From an uncultured Bacilli bacterium (GTDB lineage Bacteria; Bacillota_I; Bacilli_A; RF39; UBA660), in the NCBI GenBank assembly GCA_944373135.1, contig CALWAM010000003.1, forward strand, positions 1-32,018: a DNA stretch of 32,018 bases, given 5' to 3'. Position numbers and translations under genes: made by a program. Shown here one piece after another: positions 1 to 7,361 of this stretch. Below the pieces are notes generated by a model. That model saw only the letters and a program-made list of their open reading frames with translations. It was not told the DNA's origin and did not search any database. The stretch's first letter is position 1; every line of letters begins with the position of its first letter.

Positions 1-671
1 TTAATATCATCATTTAAATTCATTTCATATAATATTTTACCATTTTTCAATGAAACTATCTCAACTCTATCAGTACTATCTTCGATTTTAACCATAGCAT
101 ATAAATCATCACTATATTCATTATCAGAAACAACCACATTAATATAATCAGCTGTAACACTATAAATTAGCTCTCCATCAGTGTTCATTATTCCTTCTTT
201 ATCATTTGCAAAATCAGAAAATTCAAAAAAACCGTTACCGATATAATTAAGGTCATAACCCTCTGGCGAAATCTTATTTAATTCATTATCATATAACTCA
301 CCACTAATATTCCAAATGCCCAAGTCTTCATAATATTCAGGAGCAAAAACACCAGCTTGATCCAAAACAACTTTTCCTTCAGCATCTATCATTTGATACC
401 AAAGAGAATCCGCGTCTTTCTTTACAACTGCATATTTACCATTAAAATCATACGCTATATCATACATCGGAGTAATTAACATCTTACCTTCACTAGTAAT
501 ATAGCCATATTTATCATCATCTTTAATTAAAATAGGATTATTAACAATTATATTTAAATTACTACTACTTTTCTCTTCCTTATTAAATAAAATGTACCCG
601 ACAATTAAACCAGTAACCAATACTATTCCAATTATAATAATTAGAAACAATTTATTGTTTATCTTTAGCAT
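1..671 (-). CDS. WG-repeat membrane protein, C-terminus cut by window edge
   Basis: About 223 residues are visible and the frame is open to base 1, so the C-terminus lies outside the window. Residues about 6-30 (LFLIIIIGIVLVTGLIVGYI) are one hydrophobic segment, probably a signal anchor. The rest is built of short repeats of the type D-K-Y-G-Y-I-T-S-E-G-K and M-I-D-A-E-G-K, which resemble WG repeats, found in surface or periplasmic proteins of unknown function. The ATG at 671 lies inside the end of the Asn-rich reading frame at 652-819 and has no good Shine-Dalgarno site. Translation may therefore be coupled to that frame, or the two frames may be one gene broken by a one-base shift. The function is not known. 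The reading frame is certain; the start is not. Confidence 0.7.
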   Translation of the reverse strand, partial: MLKINNKLFLIIIIGIVLVTGLIVGYILFNKEEKSSSNLNIIVNNPILIKDDDKYGYITSEGKMLITPMYDIAYDFNGKYAVVKKDADSLWYQMIDAEGKVVLDQAGVFAPEYYEDLGIWNISGELYDNELNKISPEGYDLNYIGNGFFEFSDFANDKEGIMNTDGELIYSVTADYINVVVSDNEYSDDLYAMVKIEDSTDRVEIVSLKNGKILYEMNLNDDI

Positions 672-819
672 TCAAATTAACTGCATTATTACTGTTATCC
701 ATACTTAAGTTAAGATAATTTTTATTTAAAATTTCCGATTGATTATTCATATTATTAATATTATTATTTATATCAGTATTCATATTATTTATTTGATTAT
801 CATTTAAACTATTATTCAT
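652..819 (-). CDS. Asn-rich 55-residue peptide, possibly the 5' part of the WG-repeat gene
   Basis: ATG at 819 opens a 55-codon frame ending in TAA at 652. About one third of its residues are Asn (for example INNNINNMNNQ is the style of the sequence), and it has no membrane segment or recognisable domain. It lies 12 bp after the zinc-ribbon gene and overlaps the WG-repeat frame by 20 bases in the +1 frame. The neighbouring zinc-ribbon protein carries a similar Asn/Gln-rich linker just before its membrane segments. This peptide could therefore be the linker of the WG-repeat protein, separated by an indel near 652-671. The Shine-Dalgarno site is weak. It is either a separate small protein or half of a frameshifted one. 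Confidence 0.4.
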   Translation of the reverse strand: MNNSLNDNQINNMNTDINNNINNMNNQSEILNKNYLNLSMDNSNNAVNLNAKDKQ

Positions 820-831
820 ATTCAGTCACCG

Positions 832-1725
832 TCACTTAAACAAATTTAATAAATCATCTAGATCACTTGTGGCAGAACCTAAAAACATTTCTAAGCATAT
901 ATATCCTGTTATTACTCCAATAATTGCTAAGCAGATAAAATTAAAATAATATTTTATATTTCCATCTAAAATTATTTCATTATTCATTGTTTCATATAAT
1001 AAAATTAATGTATATACTATACCTATAATTAACACTGGCAAACTTAACTTGTCCCAAATTATACCCATTAACGGAGATAAAATCAAAAAAGATAAAAACA
1101 TAGGTATCATTGCTAATGATGAAATTCCTAATAATCTAGAAAAATTACTTTGTTTTTTAAATATTAATCCTACTAAATAATATATTGCCGCAACACCAAC
1201 GATTATTCCTAAATATATAAAAAAGTTTTTAAAAATCAACTCTAAATAATTTATTTCCTTTAAATTTTCCCATGCCCATTCTGTCTCATAACCACCAGTT
1301 GACCAATTTAAGCTTTTAATTCTAACCACACTAACTATTGTTTTCACAAAGTTTAAAAGCATTCCTATTGCTGAAACAATTAAAGTAATAAGTACTGAAT
1401 TTTTAAATTCATTAAATTTTTTTAATTCTTCCTTAAATCCCGTAAATGGTTTCAGTAATACTGCTAAAATAATACTAAAATAATTTATCACAGTAATTGC
1501 GCTACTAACTTGCGTATTTACTGGTTGATTTTGACTCGTTACATTTTGATTACTTTCAATAATTTGTTGATTAATTATATTTTGATTTACATTACTACTA
1601 TCGGCATTTGCATTCATAGTAACATCATATAATACTTCTTCATTTACAATCTTAGTTCCGCATTTAACACAAAACCTCGTCCCTGGATTATTAATATTTC
1701 CACACTTTGGACAATTCATATTCAT
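832..1725 (-). CDS. Zinc-ribbon protein with Yip1-like membrane domain
   Basis: This 297-residue protein begins with a zinc ribbon, CPKCG-N9-CVKCG, within the first 25 residues; the four Cys would bind one zinc ion. An Asn/Gln-rich linker follows (about residues 35-75). The C-terminal two thirds has about five hydrophobic segments and looks like a Yip1-type integral membrane domain. An upstream in-frame GTG at 1737 is part of the ribosome-binding site (GGAGG at 1731-1735), so the ATG at 1725, five bases after GGAGG, is preferred. It is the first gene of a tight cluster with the Asn-rich peptide and the WG-repeat protein. Proteins of this design are common in Firmicutes but have no assigned function. 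The architecture is clear; the role is unknown. Confidence 0.75.
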   Translation of the reverse strand: MNMNCPKCGNINNPGTRFCVKCGTKIVNEEVLYDVTMNANADSSNVNQNIINQQIIESNQNVTSQNQPVNTQVSSAITVINYFSIILAVLLKPFTGFKEELKKFNEFKNSVLITLIVSAIGMLLNFVKTIVSVVRIKSLNWSTGGYETEWAWENLKEINYLELIFKNFFIYLGIIVGVAAIYYLVGLIFKKQSNFSRLLGISSLAMIPMFLSFLILSPLMGIIWDKLSLPVLIIGIVYTLILLYETMNNEIILDGNIKYYFNFICLAIIGVITGYICLEMFLGSATSDLDDLLNLFK

Positions 1726-2252
1726 AAATACCTCCACTTTCCTTACTTACAACTTTTAGTGCCTTAAATATTTATTTACATTTATCACTCCTTTATGTTT
1801 GATTTCTAGTTACCTTAATAACAGCACAAACTCTATAATTAACCAAATTATAACATATTAAAAAGAACTAATATATATTTCATTTTAAACTTGACACATT
1901 ATTTCTAAAAAATATTACGAAACAACCAATTTATTTACTTAATATAATATTTAGATATTATAATGTTTTAAAAATTTATGTTATATTATATAGTTTCTAA
2001 TAGAAAAAAACTTTTTACTATAATCTTTTATTATTAATAATTCTATTTTTATAACACTATTTGCAATCTTTACGAATTTATTATTACTATATTAACTTTA
2101 TAAAAACAATTTTCTATCAATTAAATTACAATTTTACCTCAAATTTCTTATATATTTATACAACTCAATAAAACATTATACTTACCTAACAACCACAAAC
2201 ACATTCTTATATCACAATCTTAAATCATTGGAAAGTTACGATTATAATATGC
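1726..2252. other. AT-rich intergenic region of about 520 bp
   Basis: No coding frame or RNA gene is recognisable. Apart from the candidate promoter at 1847-1855, the leader holds a strong Shine-Dalgarno site (AAGGAG, 1793-1788) six bases before ATG-TAA (1781-1776), a start codon followed directly by a stop. The stretch from about 1860 to 2250 is very AT-rich and shows nothing I can name. It is the longest gene-free stretch of the window. Confidence 0.5.
1847..1855 (-). promoter_or_regulatory. Extended -10 promoter for the zinc-ribbon gene cluster
   Basis: On the minus strand the sequence is TGTTATAAT, an extended -10 element (TG-N-TATAAT). No convincing -35 hexamer lies upstream. Transcription would start near 1840, giving a leader of about 115 nt before the ATG at 1725. 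Confidence 0.4.
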
Positions 2253-2290
2253 AAAAAAGAAGTTATTTTTTTAGTTCAATAACTTCTTTT
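2253..2290 (-). terminator. Intrinsic terminator of serS
   Basis: Arms at 2278-2290 and 2255-2267 form a 13-bp stem (AAAAGAAGTTATT / AATAACTTCTTTT on the transcript) with a 10-nt loop, and the 3' arm merges into the U tract. The 5' arm encodes the last residues of SerS and the stop codon lies in the hairpin. Confidence 0.8.
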
Positions 2291-3549
2291 CCACCCATAT
2301 ATGGTCTTAACACTTCAGGAATAACTACACTACCGTCACTTTGATAATTATTTTCAAGTACAGCAATCAAACCTCTCGGCGTTGCTACTACTGTATTATT
2401 TAAGGTATGTAAATAATAATTTCCTTTATCATTTTTAACTCTAATACCTAAACGTCTAGCTTGAGCATCACCTAAATTAGAGCAACTTGCTACTTCAAAA
2501 TATTTCTTTTGTCTAGGACTCCAAGCTTCAATATCACAAGACTTGACTTTTAAATCTGCCAAATCCCCACTACAACATTCAAGTTGTCTAACTGGTACAT
2601 TCCAAGATCTAAACAATTCTACCGTTAATTTCCACATCTTATTATACCAATTCATAGATTCTTCTGGCTTACATAAAACAACCATTTCTTGTTTTTCAAA
2701 TTGATGAACTCTATATAAACCTCTTTCTTCTATTCCATGACTTCCTACTTCTTTTCTAAAACAAGGTGAATAAGATGTCATATTAATTGGTAATTGTTCC
2801 TCTTTTAATATTTGATCTTTAAATTTACCAATCATAGAATGTTCACTAGTACCTATAAGATATAAATCTTCTCCTTCTATTTTATACATCATAGCATCCA
2901 TTTCTTCAAAACTCATAACTCCAGTAACAACATCACTTCTAATCATAAATGGTGGAATACAATAAGTAAAACCATGATTAATCATAAAATCTCTAGCATA
3001 AGCAAGCATTGCTTCATGAAGTCTTGCAATATCTCCCATTAAATAATAAAATCCTTCTCCACTAGTTCTTCCAGCACTTTCTTTATCTAATCCATTAAAA
3101 TTAGCAATAATATCAGCGTGATATGGTATTTCATAATCTGGCACTTTTGCTTCTCCAAATCTTTCAACTTCAACATTCTCACTATCATCTTTACCAATCG
3201 GAACACTACTATCCATAATATTAGGAATTACCATCATTCTTTTTTTTATTTCTTTTTTTAGTTCTTCTTTTCTAATTTCCAGATTATTTATTTCATCGCT
3301 CATTTTATTAATTTCTTTTTTTATTTCATCAACTTTATCTAACTCTTTATTTTTAACTAAAACACCTATTTCCCCACTTAACTTATTTTTTTTAGCTTTT
3401 AAACTATCAGATTTAGTTTGTACTTCTCTTACTTCTATATCCATATCATAAACTTCATCTACTAAATGTAATTTATGATCTTGAAACTTTTTTATAATAT
3501 TATCCTTTACTAATTCTTTATTATTTCTAATTATATTGATATCTATCAT
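2263..3549 (-). CDS. serS: Seryl-tRNA synthetase (divergent active-site type)
   Basis: This cytosolic enzyme charges tRNA-Ser with serine, and its 428 residues are the usual SerRS length. The N-terminal 110 residues form the charged coiled-coil arm that grips the long variable arm of tRNA-Ser. The class II catalytic core follows: motif 2 in CFRKEVGSHGIEERG...RVHQFEKQEM and motif 3 in TPRGLIAVLEN, ending in IPEVLRPYMGG. The core has LIGTSEHSMIGKF and GSHGIEERG, where the common B. subtilis-type enzyme has PTSEVPLTN and GSAGRDTRG. It therefore belongs to an alternative SerRS subgroup, which I recall from Clostridia, sometimes as a second copy. The ATG overlaps the stop of the GNAT gene by four bases, so both are translated from the T-box-controlled transcript. 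Identity is secure. Confidence 0.95.
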   Translation of the reverse strand: MIDINIIRNNKELVKDNIIKKFQDHKLHLVDEVYDMDIEVREVQTKSDSLKAKKNKLSGEIGVLVKNKELDKVDEIKKEINKMSDEINNLEIRKEELKKEIKKRMMVIPNIMDSSVPIGKDDSENVEVERFGEAKVPDYEIPYHADIIANFNGLDKESAGRTSGEGFYYLMGDIARLHEAMLAYARDFMINHGFTYCIPPFMIRSDVVTGVMSFEEMDAMMYKIEGEDLYLIGTSEHSMIGKFKDQILKEEQLPINMTSYSPCFRKEVGSHGIEERGLYRVHQFEKQEMVVLCKPEESMNWYNKMWKLTVELFRSWNVPVRQLECCSGDLADLKVKSCDIEAWSPRQKKYFEVASCSNLGDAQARRLGIRVKNDKGNYYLHTLNNTVVATPRGLIAVLENNYQSDGSVVIPEVLRPYMGGKEVIELKK

Positions 3550-3983
3550 AATTTTCTCTCTCCTTCTAAATCAATAACATATTGTTCTATTTCTTTAATA
3601 TGATCTCTTTGATATAACAAATGATATTCTGGTATAGAAACAGATTTATTAAAATAAGCTCCATTAGCTAAAGCAACACTTTTACTTGCTATATTATCTT
3701 CATTAATAGCTAAATATACTTTCTTAATCTTATAATGTTTTAAAACTAATAACAATAATTTTAATGCTCTTTTAGCAATGCCTCTACCTTGATATCGCTC
3801 CTTTATTTCATAGCCAACATTACCAGTATGTAAAACATCTGTTTCATATTTACGATAACTAATTCTCCCAACTATTTCATTTGTTTTTAACAATTTTATT
3901 TCAAACGATAAAAACTCAATTCCCGGTTTATGAATTAAAGCTATTTCCTCATCTCTAATAATTTCGTTATCTATAATTACCAC
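3546..3983 (-). CDS. GNAT-family N-acetyltransferase in the serine T-box operon
   Basis: A 145-residue GNAT acetyltransferase. The acetyl-CoA-binding motif A is visible as QGRGIAKRAL (about residues 65-74), and the later INEDNIASKSVALANGAYF fits the family's C-terminal part. It resembles the RimJ/RimL side of the family; the substrate is unknown. The likely start is GTG at 3983, directly after AAAAGGAT, a rather short spacing, so the exact start is uncertain. It is the first gene after the serine T-box terminator and overlaps serS by four bases, so it is expressed when charged tRNA-Ser is scarce. Some RimL relatives acetylate aminoacyl-nucleotide toxins, which would fit this context, but that is only inference. 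Confidence 0.8.
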   Translation of the reverse strand: MVIIDNEIIRDEEIALIHKPGIEFLSFEIKLLKTNEIVGRISYRKYETDVLHTGNVGYEIKERYQGRGIAKRALKLLLLVLKHYKIKKVYLAINEDNIASKSVALANGAYFNKSVSIPEYHLLYQRDHIKEIEQYVIDLEGERKL

Positions 3984-3987
3984 ATCC

Positions 3988-4191
3988 TTTTAAAAAAAGA
4001 CACCCAATATATGCTAAGGAACATATACTGCGGTGCCATCCTTATTTTACTTAATTTATATAACGGTTTTACCCGGAAATTATTAATTTCACTAAAAAGT
4101 AGATTCATAAATTATCTTTAATTCATTTCCACCATCCATGAACTCTCTATCTAAATATAATTTATTACTAATCTTTTATAATCGCTTTAAT
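3988..4191 (-). promoter_or_regulatory. Serine T-box riboswitch leader
   Basis: The T-box sequence AAGGATGGCACCGCAG is at 4043-4028. Its UGGC is complementary to the 3' end GCCA of an uncharged tRNA with discriminator G, as in tRNA-Ser. Upstream lie AGAGAG and ATGGATGGTGGAAA (about 4147-4125), typical of Stem I, and then GAATCTACT, in which the UCU at 4103-4101 is the likely specifier for serine. The leader sits between a consensus promoter and the GNAT-serS pair. Uncharged tRNA-Ser would stabilise the antiterminator and allow transcription of both genes. Confidence 0.92.
3992..4037 (-). terminator. T-box terminator hairpin
   Basis: GGCACC of the T-box (4037-4032) pairs with GGGTGTC (4005-3999), with an inner stem GTATATG / CATATAT. 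It is followed by seven U (3998-3992). Because the 5' arm is the T-box itself, the terminator and antiterminator exclude each other. Confidence 0.88.
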
Positions 4192-4197
4192 GCTTAA

Positions 4198-4226
4198 ATT
4201 ATAAGCTTTTATTTATTATCTGTCAA
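4198..4226 (-). promoter_or_regulatory. Consensus sigma-A promoter of the T-box operon
   Basis: TTGACA (4226-4221) and TATAAT (4203-4198) are separated by exactly 17 bases. Both hexamers match the consensus perfectly. Transcription would start near 4191, at the beginning of the T-box leader. Confidence 0.9.
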
Positions 4227-4310
4227 TATCATTGAATATTTTATCTTAAAGGTAATATAAAATCATGAATTATTAAATATTATATTTTAAATATAATTAG
4301 CATTTATGGC

Positions 4311-5023
4311 TTATTTTTTCATTTTTCTATTATATATAGCACTATTATTTTTACCATTTTTCTTAATGTAGTATAAGGCAACATCTGCTTCCTCAATAGT
4401 TTCATGAATAGTTTTATCTTTATTATAAATTGAAATTCCTGCTGAAAAAGATAAATTTAAACCATTACTATTTATATTAAACATTTTATTTATTCTATCC
4501 ATACGCCTTTTTACTATACTAGTATTATCAGTATCAAAAATAATCAAAAATTCTTCTCCTCCATACCTTCCGGCAAAGTCATTAGCCTCAATATTCTCAT
4601 TAATAATTTTACCAGCATACTTAATACTTGATCACCAGTTTTATGACCATAACTATCATTAACATTTTTAAAATCATCAATATCACATAAGACAAAAACA
4701 CTTGTTCTTTCTAATTTTGATAAAAATTCTTCTAAATCTTGTCTTGTTGCTAAACCCGTTAATTTATCTCTTTTTAAAACTGATATATACTTAAAATAAC
4801 TTGTAACATCTTCTAAATATTCTAACTTACTATCTACTTTTTTTATTTTTATATTTTTTTGCTTATTTTCATAATATTTATTTCTATATTTAAATATATT
4901 ATTACCAATTTTTGTTCTAGTCATCTTTAAGTAATTTTCACTTTGAATTGTTTTATCTTTATAAGTTATTTTAAATTCCCATCCCAAATTAGAAAGAACT
5001 TTTTTTACATTATTTAAAGACAA
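4311..5023 (-). pseudogene. GGDEF-domain (diguanylate cyclase-type) gene with a frameshift
   Basis: Two adjacent frames form one GGDEF protein of about 237 residues. The first part contains DKLTGLATR and CDIDDFKNVNDSYGHKTGD. The frame is lost near 4621 in TTAAG; adding one A there continues it as KYAGKIINENIE...GRYGGEEFLIIFD and on to FSAGISIYN and the stop at 4311. The signature GGEEF is intact, with no RxxD inhibitory site upstream. Such enzymes make cyclic di-GMP from GTP. The N-terminal 85 residues are a short sensor-like region without membrane segments. The start is probably TTG at 5023, six bases after GAGGTG; the GTG at 5032 lies within that site. The cause is either real gene decay or a one-base sequence error; the strong promoter favours a recent event or an error. 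Confidence 0.8.
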
Positions 5024-5042
5024 GAAAACCACCTCAACAGAA

Positions 5043-5071
5043 ATTATAATTTATATGAATAAAAATGTCAA
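5043..5071 (-). promoter_or_regulatory. Consensus promoter of the GGDEF gene
   Basis: TTGACA (5071-5066), a 17-base spacer and TATAAT (5048-5043) match the sigma-A consensus exactly. The promoter lies between the sufU terminator and the start near 5023, so the gene is transcribed independently of sufSU. Confidence 0.88.
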
Positions 5072-5076
5072 AAACC

Positions 5077-5116
5077 AAAAAAAATAAAGATTCTAACCTA
5101 ATTAAAATCTTTATTT
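5077..5116 (-). terminator. Intrinsic terminator of sufU
   Basis: On the minus strand AAATAAAGATT (5116-5106) pairs with AATCTTTATTT (5092-5082), followed by a U tract. The 5' arm lies inside the last codons of sufU and the stop codon is in the loop. Confidence 0.8.
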
Positions 5117-5511
5117 ATAATGTTTTTTATTGCCATATAAGGTAATAAAGCACAAGTCTTTCTATTATTTTGTTTATATATTTCATTAAAACAATTACTC
5201 ATACCTAAAATATTTTCATCATACTTATTTCCATTTATCATTTCATTATAATTATAAATAATACTTTTAACTTCATTTAAATCTTTACCAATTATACTTC
5301 TTAACATTACACTACTACTAGCTATACATATAGCACAAGCTTCCCCCTCAAAATAACCATTTACTACTTTATTATCTTTAATTTTTATATATATATCTAT
5401 GTTATCAATACAAGAAACATTTCTACTATTTTCTTTTATATAATCATTACTAGGAATTTCTCTATGGAAAGGATGTAAATAATTATCCATAATTATATCT
5501 CTATTACTCAT
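5098..5511 (-). CDS. sufU: SufU, zinc-dependent sulfur-transfer partner of SufS
   Basis: The 137-residue protein has the SufU layout: an N-terminal helix (IIMDNYLHPFHRE), then Cys-Ile-Asp at the position of the family's Cys-Gly-Asp, then GEACAICIASSSVM, and KTCALLPYMAIKN near the C-terminus. The three conserved Cys and the Asp that bind zinc and accept persulfide sulfur in Bacillus SufU are all present. It accepts sulfur from SufS for Fe-S cluster assembly in the cytosol. The gene overlaps the sufS stop by one base (TAATG), so the two are translationally coupled. No sufB, sufC or sufD lies in this window. Confidence is high. Confidence 0.92.
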   Translation of the reverse strand: MSNRDIIMDNYLHPFHREIPSNDYIKENSRNVSCIDNIDIYIKIKDNKVVNGYFEGEACAICIASSSVMLRSIIGKDLNEVKSIIYNYNEMINGNKYDENILGMSNCFNEIYKQNNRKTCALLPYMAIKNIINKDFN

Positions 5512-6707
5512 TAAATCATCTCTTCTACTATTTTTTCTTTATTACTTAATAATTTTACTAATCTATCAATGTCATCTTTAGTATTATAAAAATATAAACT
5601 GACTCTCACTGTATTATTGACTCCTATTTTATCTTTTAATATCTTTGCACAATGATTACCAGCTCTAACACAAACATTATATTTATTTAAATAAACAGCA
5701 ACATCTTGACTAAAAATACCATCAACATTAAATGCTACAATTCCTGAATCTCCTTCTTCATTAATAATATCTATATAATCAAGGGATTCTAATCCATCTA
5801 TTAAATATCTTCTTAATTCTTGTTCATAATTACTTATTTTATCCAAACCTATTTTATTTAAATATAAAGCTGCTTTCCCAAGACCGATAGCCCCAGCAAT
5901 ATTAGGAGTACCGGCTTCTAATCTAAATGGTAATTCTTTTAAATATACTTCATTCTCATTATCAAAAGATTCATTCATTCCTCCTCCTAAATTAGTAGGT
6001 CTTAATTCTTCTAATAATTCCTTTTTACCATACAATACCCCAATACCAGTTGGACCACACATCTTATGACCAGAAAAAGCTAAAAAATCAATATCACTAT
6101 CAATTACATCCGTTTTTTTATGACCTATACTTTGAGCTCCATCTACAACAACAAAGATATTGTTTTGGTGAGCAAAACTTGTTATTTCCTTAATAGGACG
6201 TACATCCCCAATAACATTTGTAATTTCTGCTAATGCAATAACTTTAGTTTTATCACTAACTGCTCTTTTAATATTATCTAAAGTAACATAATTATTATTA
6301 TCTAAATCAACATATTTAATAACTATTCCATTAGTATTAGCTAATCTAAACCAAGGAAGAACATTACTAGCATGTTCGCTTTTACTAATAATAACTTCAT
6401 CTCCCGGCTCTAAGAAATTTTTAAAAAAGCCATTAACAATCATATTTAAAGATTCCGTAGCACCAGAAGTAAAAACAATTTCTTCTCTTTCCCTAGCGTT
6501 AATAAAATCTTTAATAATATTCCGTGCTTTTTCATATTCTTGATCAACTAGTAATGAGATATCATAATCTCCCCGATGAGCATTTCCACTATAATTTTCA
6601 TAATAATCTACCATACTTTCAATTACTTCATAAGGTTTAAAAGTAGTAGCACCATTATCTAAATAAACAATATCTTTTTTTAACATTGGAAAATCTTCTC
6701 TATTCAT
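5511..6707 (-). CDS. sufS: Cysteine desulfurase SufS
   Basis: A PLP-dependent enzyme that removes sulfur from cysteine, yielding alanine and an enzyme persulfide. Counted from the first ATG (6710), the PLP lysine is K216 in AFSGHKMCGPTGIG and the catalytic Cys is C354 in RAGNHCAKIL, which is the SufS/CsdA (group II) signature rather than the flexible IscS loop. The N-terminal YLDNGATTFKP is also typical. The second ATG (6707) stands six bases from GGAGG and is preferred over 6710. The gene is followed without a gap by sufU and follows the thioredoxin-like gene by about 65 bp. Identity is firm. Confidence 0.94.
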   Translation of the reverse strand: MNREDFPMLKKDIVYLDNGATTFKPYEVIESMVDYYENYSGNAHRGDYDISLLVDQEYEKARNIIKDFINAREREEIVFTSGATESLNMIVNGFFKNFLEPGDEVIISKSEHASNVLPWFRLANTNGIVIKYVDLDNNNYVTLDNIKRAVSDKTKVIALAEITNVIGDVRPIKEITSFAHQNNIFVVVDGAQSIGHKKTDVIDSDIDFLAFSGHKMCGPTGIGVLYGKKELLEELRPTNLGGGMNESFDNENEVYLKELPFRLEAGTPNIAGAIGLGKAALYLNKIGLDKISNYEQELRRYLIDGLESLDYIDIINEEGDSGIVAFNVDGIFSQDVAVYLNKYNVCVRAGNHCAKILKDKIGVNNTVRVSLYFYNTKDDIDRLVKLLSNKEKIVEEMI

Positions 6708-6774
6708 CATCCACCTCCTATATTCTATAATATTTTATTCTAAATAAATACCATCACTTATATTTATACCCAAA

Positions 6775-7359
6775 TTAATTAGAACTTGTATTATCACTAG
6801 TATTATTTCTAACATAAAATAATTCAATCCATGACTTAATTATTTCTTCACTCTTATTACCTTCTATCGCCCCAGTAACACTACCATTTTTTATAACATA
6901 AGTTGTAGGAGTTCCTTCAATATAAATATAATTACCTAAATCTTTCTTTTCGTCTATACTTAAATTACTCGTATTTAAAACATATATTTTTTGTTCTAAA
7001 CTATTTAAAGCATCTTCTAAAGTAGGAAGAAAAGCCTTGCAAAAACTACAACCATCTTTAACAACAACTACCATACTTTTTTTTGTTGACTCAAATAACT
7101 TTTTAAAACCATTATAATTAATATTTGTTAAAGTATCAGTTAATGAAGGTAACTTAGTATCATCACTAACATTAACATCTGGTTCTGGTTGTTTATCTTG
7201 ATCAATTAGGGAATTACCATAATCACTTTCTTCATCAATAGTTGGATAATCTATTTGTTCTAAATTATTTCTTTGACTAAATAAATAAATACAACCTCCT
7301 AAAATCATAATTATCATTAACACCATTAACACTTTTAATATTAAATCTTTTCTTTTCAT
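6775..7359 (-). CDS. Membrane-anchored thioredoxin-like protein
   Basis: This 194-residue protein has a basic N-terminus and one hydrophobic segment (about residues 7-28), which should anchor it with the rest outside the cell. A spacer of acidic and Pro/Asp-rich sequence leads into a thioredoxin-like fold with KDGCSFCKAF, where C104 and C107 form the CxxC redox site, and a later GTPTTYVI that fits the cis-proline loop. It probably reduces or exchanges disulfides on the cell surface. Its ribosome-binding site (GGAGGAA) is made from the last codons of the upstream amidase gene, two bases away, which indicates an operon. The partner is not known. Confidence 0.8.
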   Translation of the reverse strand: MKRKDLILKVLMVLMIIMILGGCIYLFSQRNNLEQIDYPTIDEESDYGNSLIDQDKQPEPDVNVSDDTKLPSLTDTLTNINYNGFKKLFESTKKSMVVVVKDGCSFCKAFLPTLEDALNSLEQKIYVLNTSNLSIDEKKDLGNYIYIEGTPTTYVIKNGSVTGAIEGNKSEEIIKSWIELFYVRNNTSDNTSSN

Positions 7360-7361
7360 TA

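Noticed and set aside
1888-1918. TTGACA on the plus strand as a promoter in the AT-rich intergenic region
   Set aside because: The -10 at the right distance is poor and no plus-strand gene or RNA follows.
4272-4300. AT-only palindrome after the GGDEF gene as a terminator
   Set aside because: The stem has no G-C pairs and no T tract after it; such palindromes are expected by chance in DNA of this composition.
4311-5032. Two separate small genes in place of one GGDEF gene
   Set aside because: Both parts match consecutive pieces of one GGDEF domain and join perfectly with one added base, so they are one broken gene.
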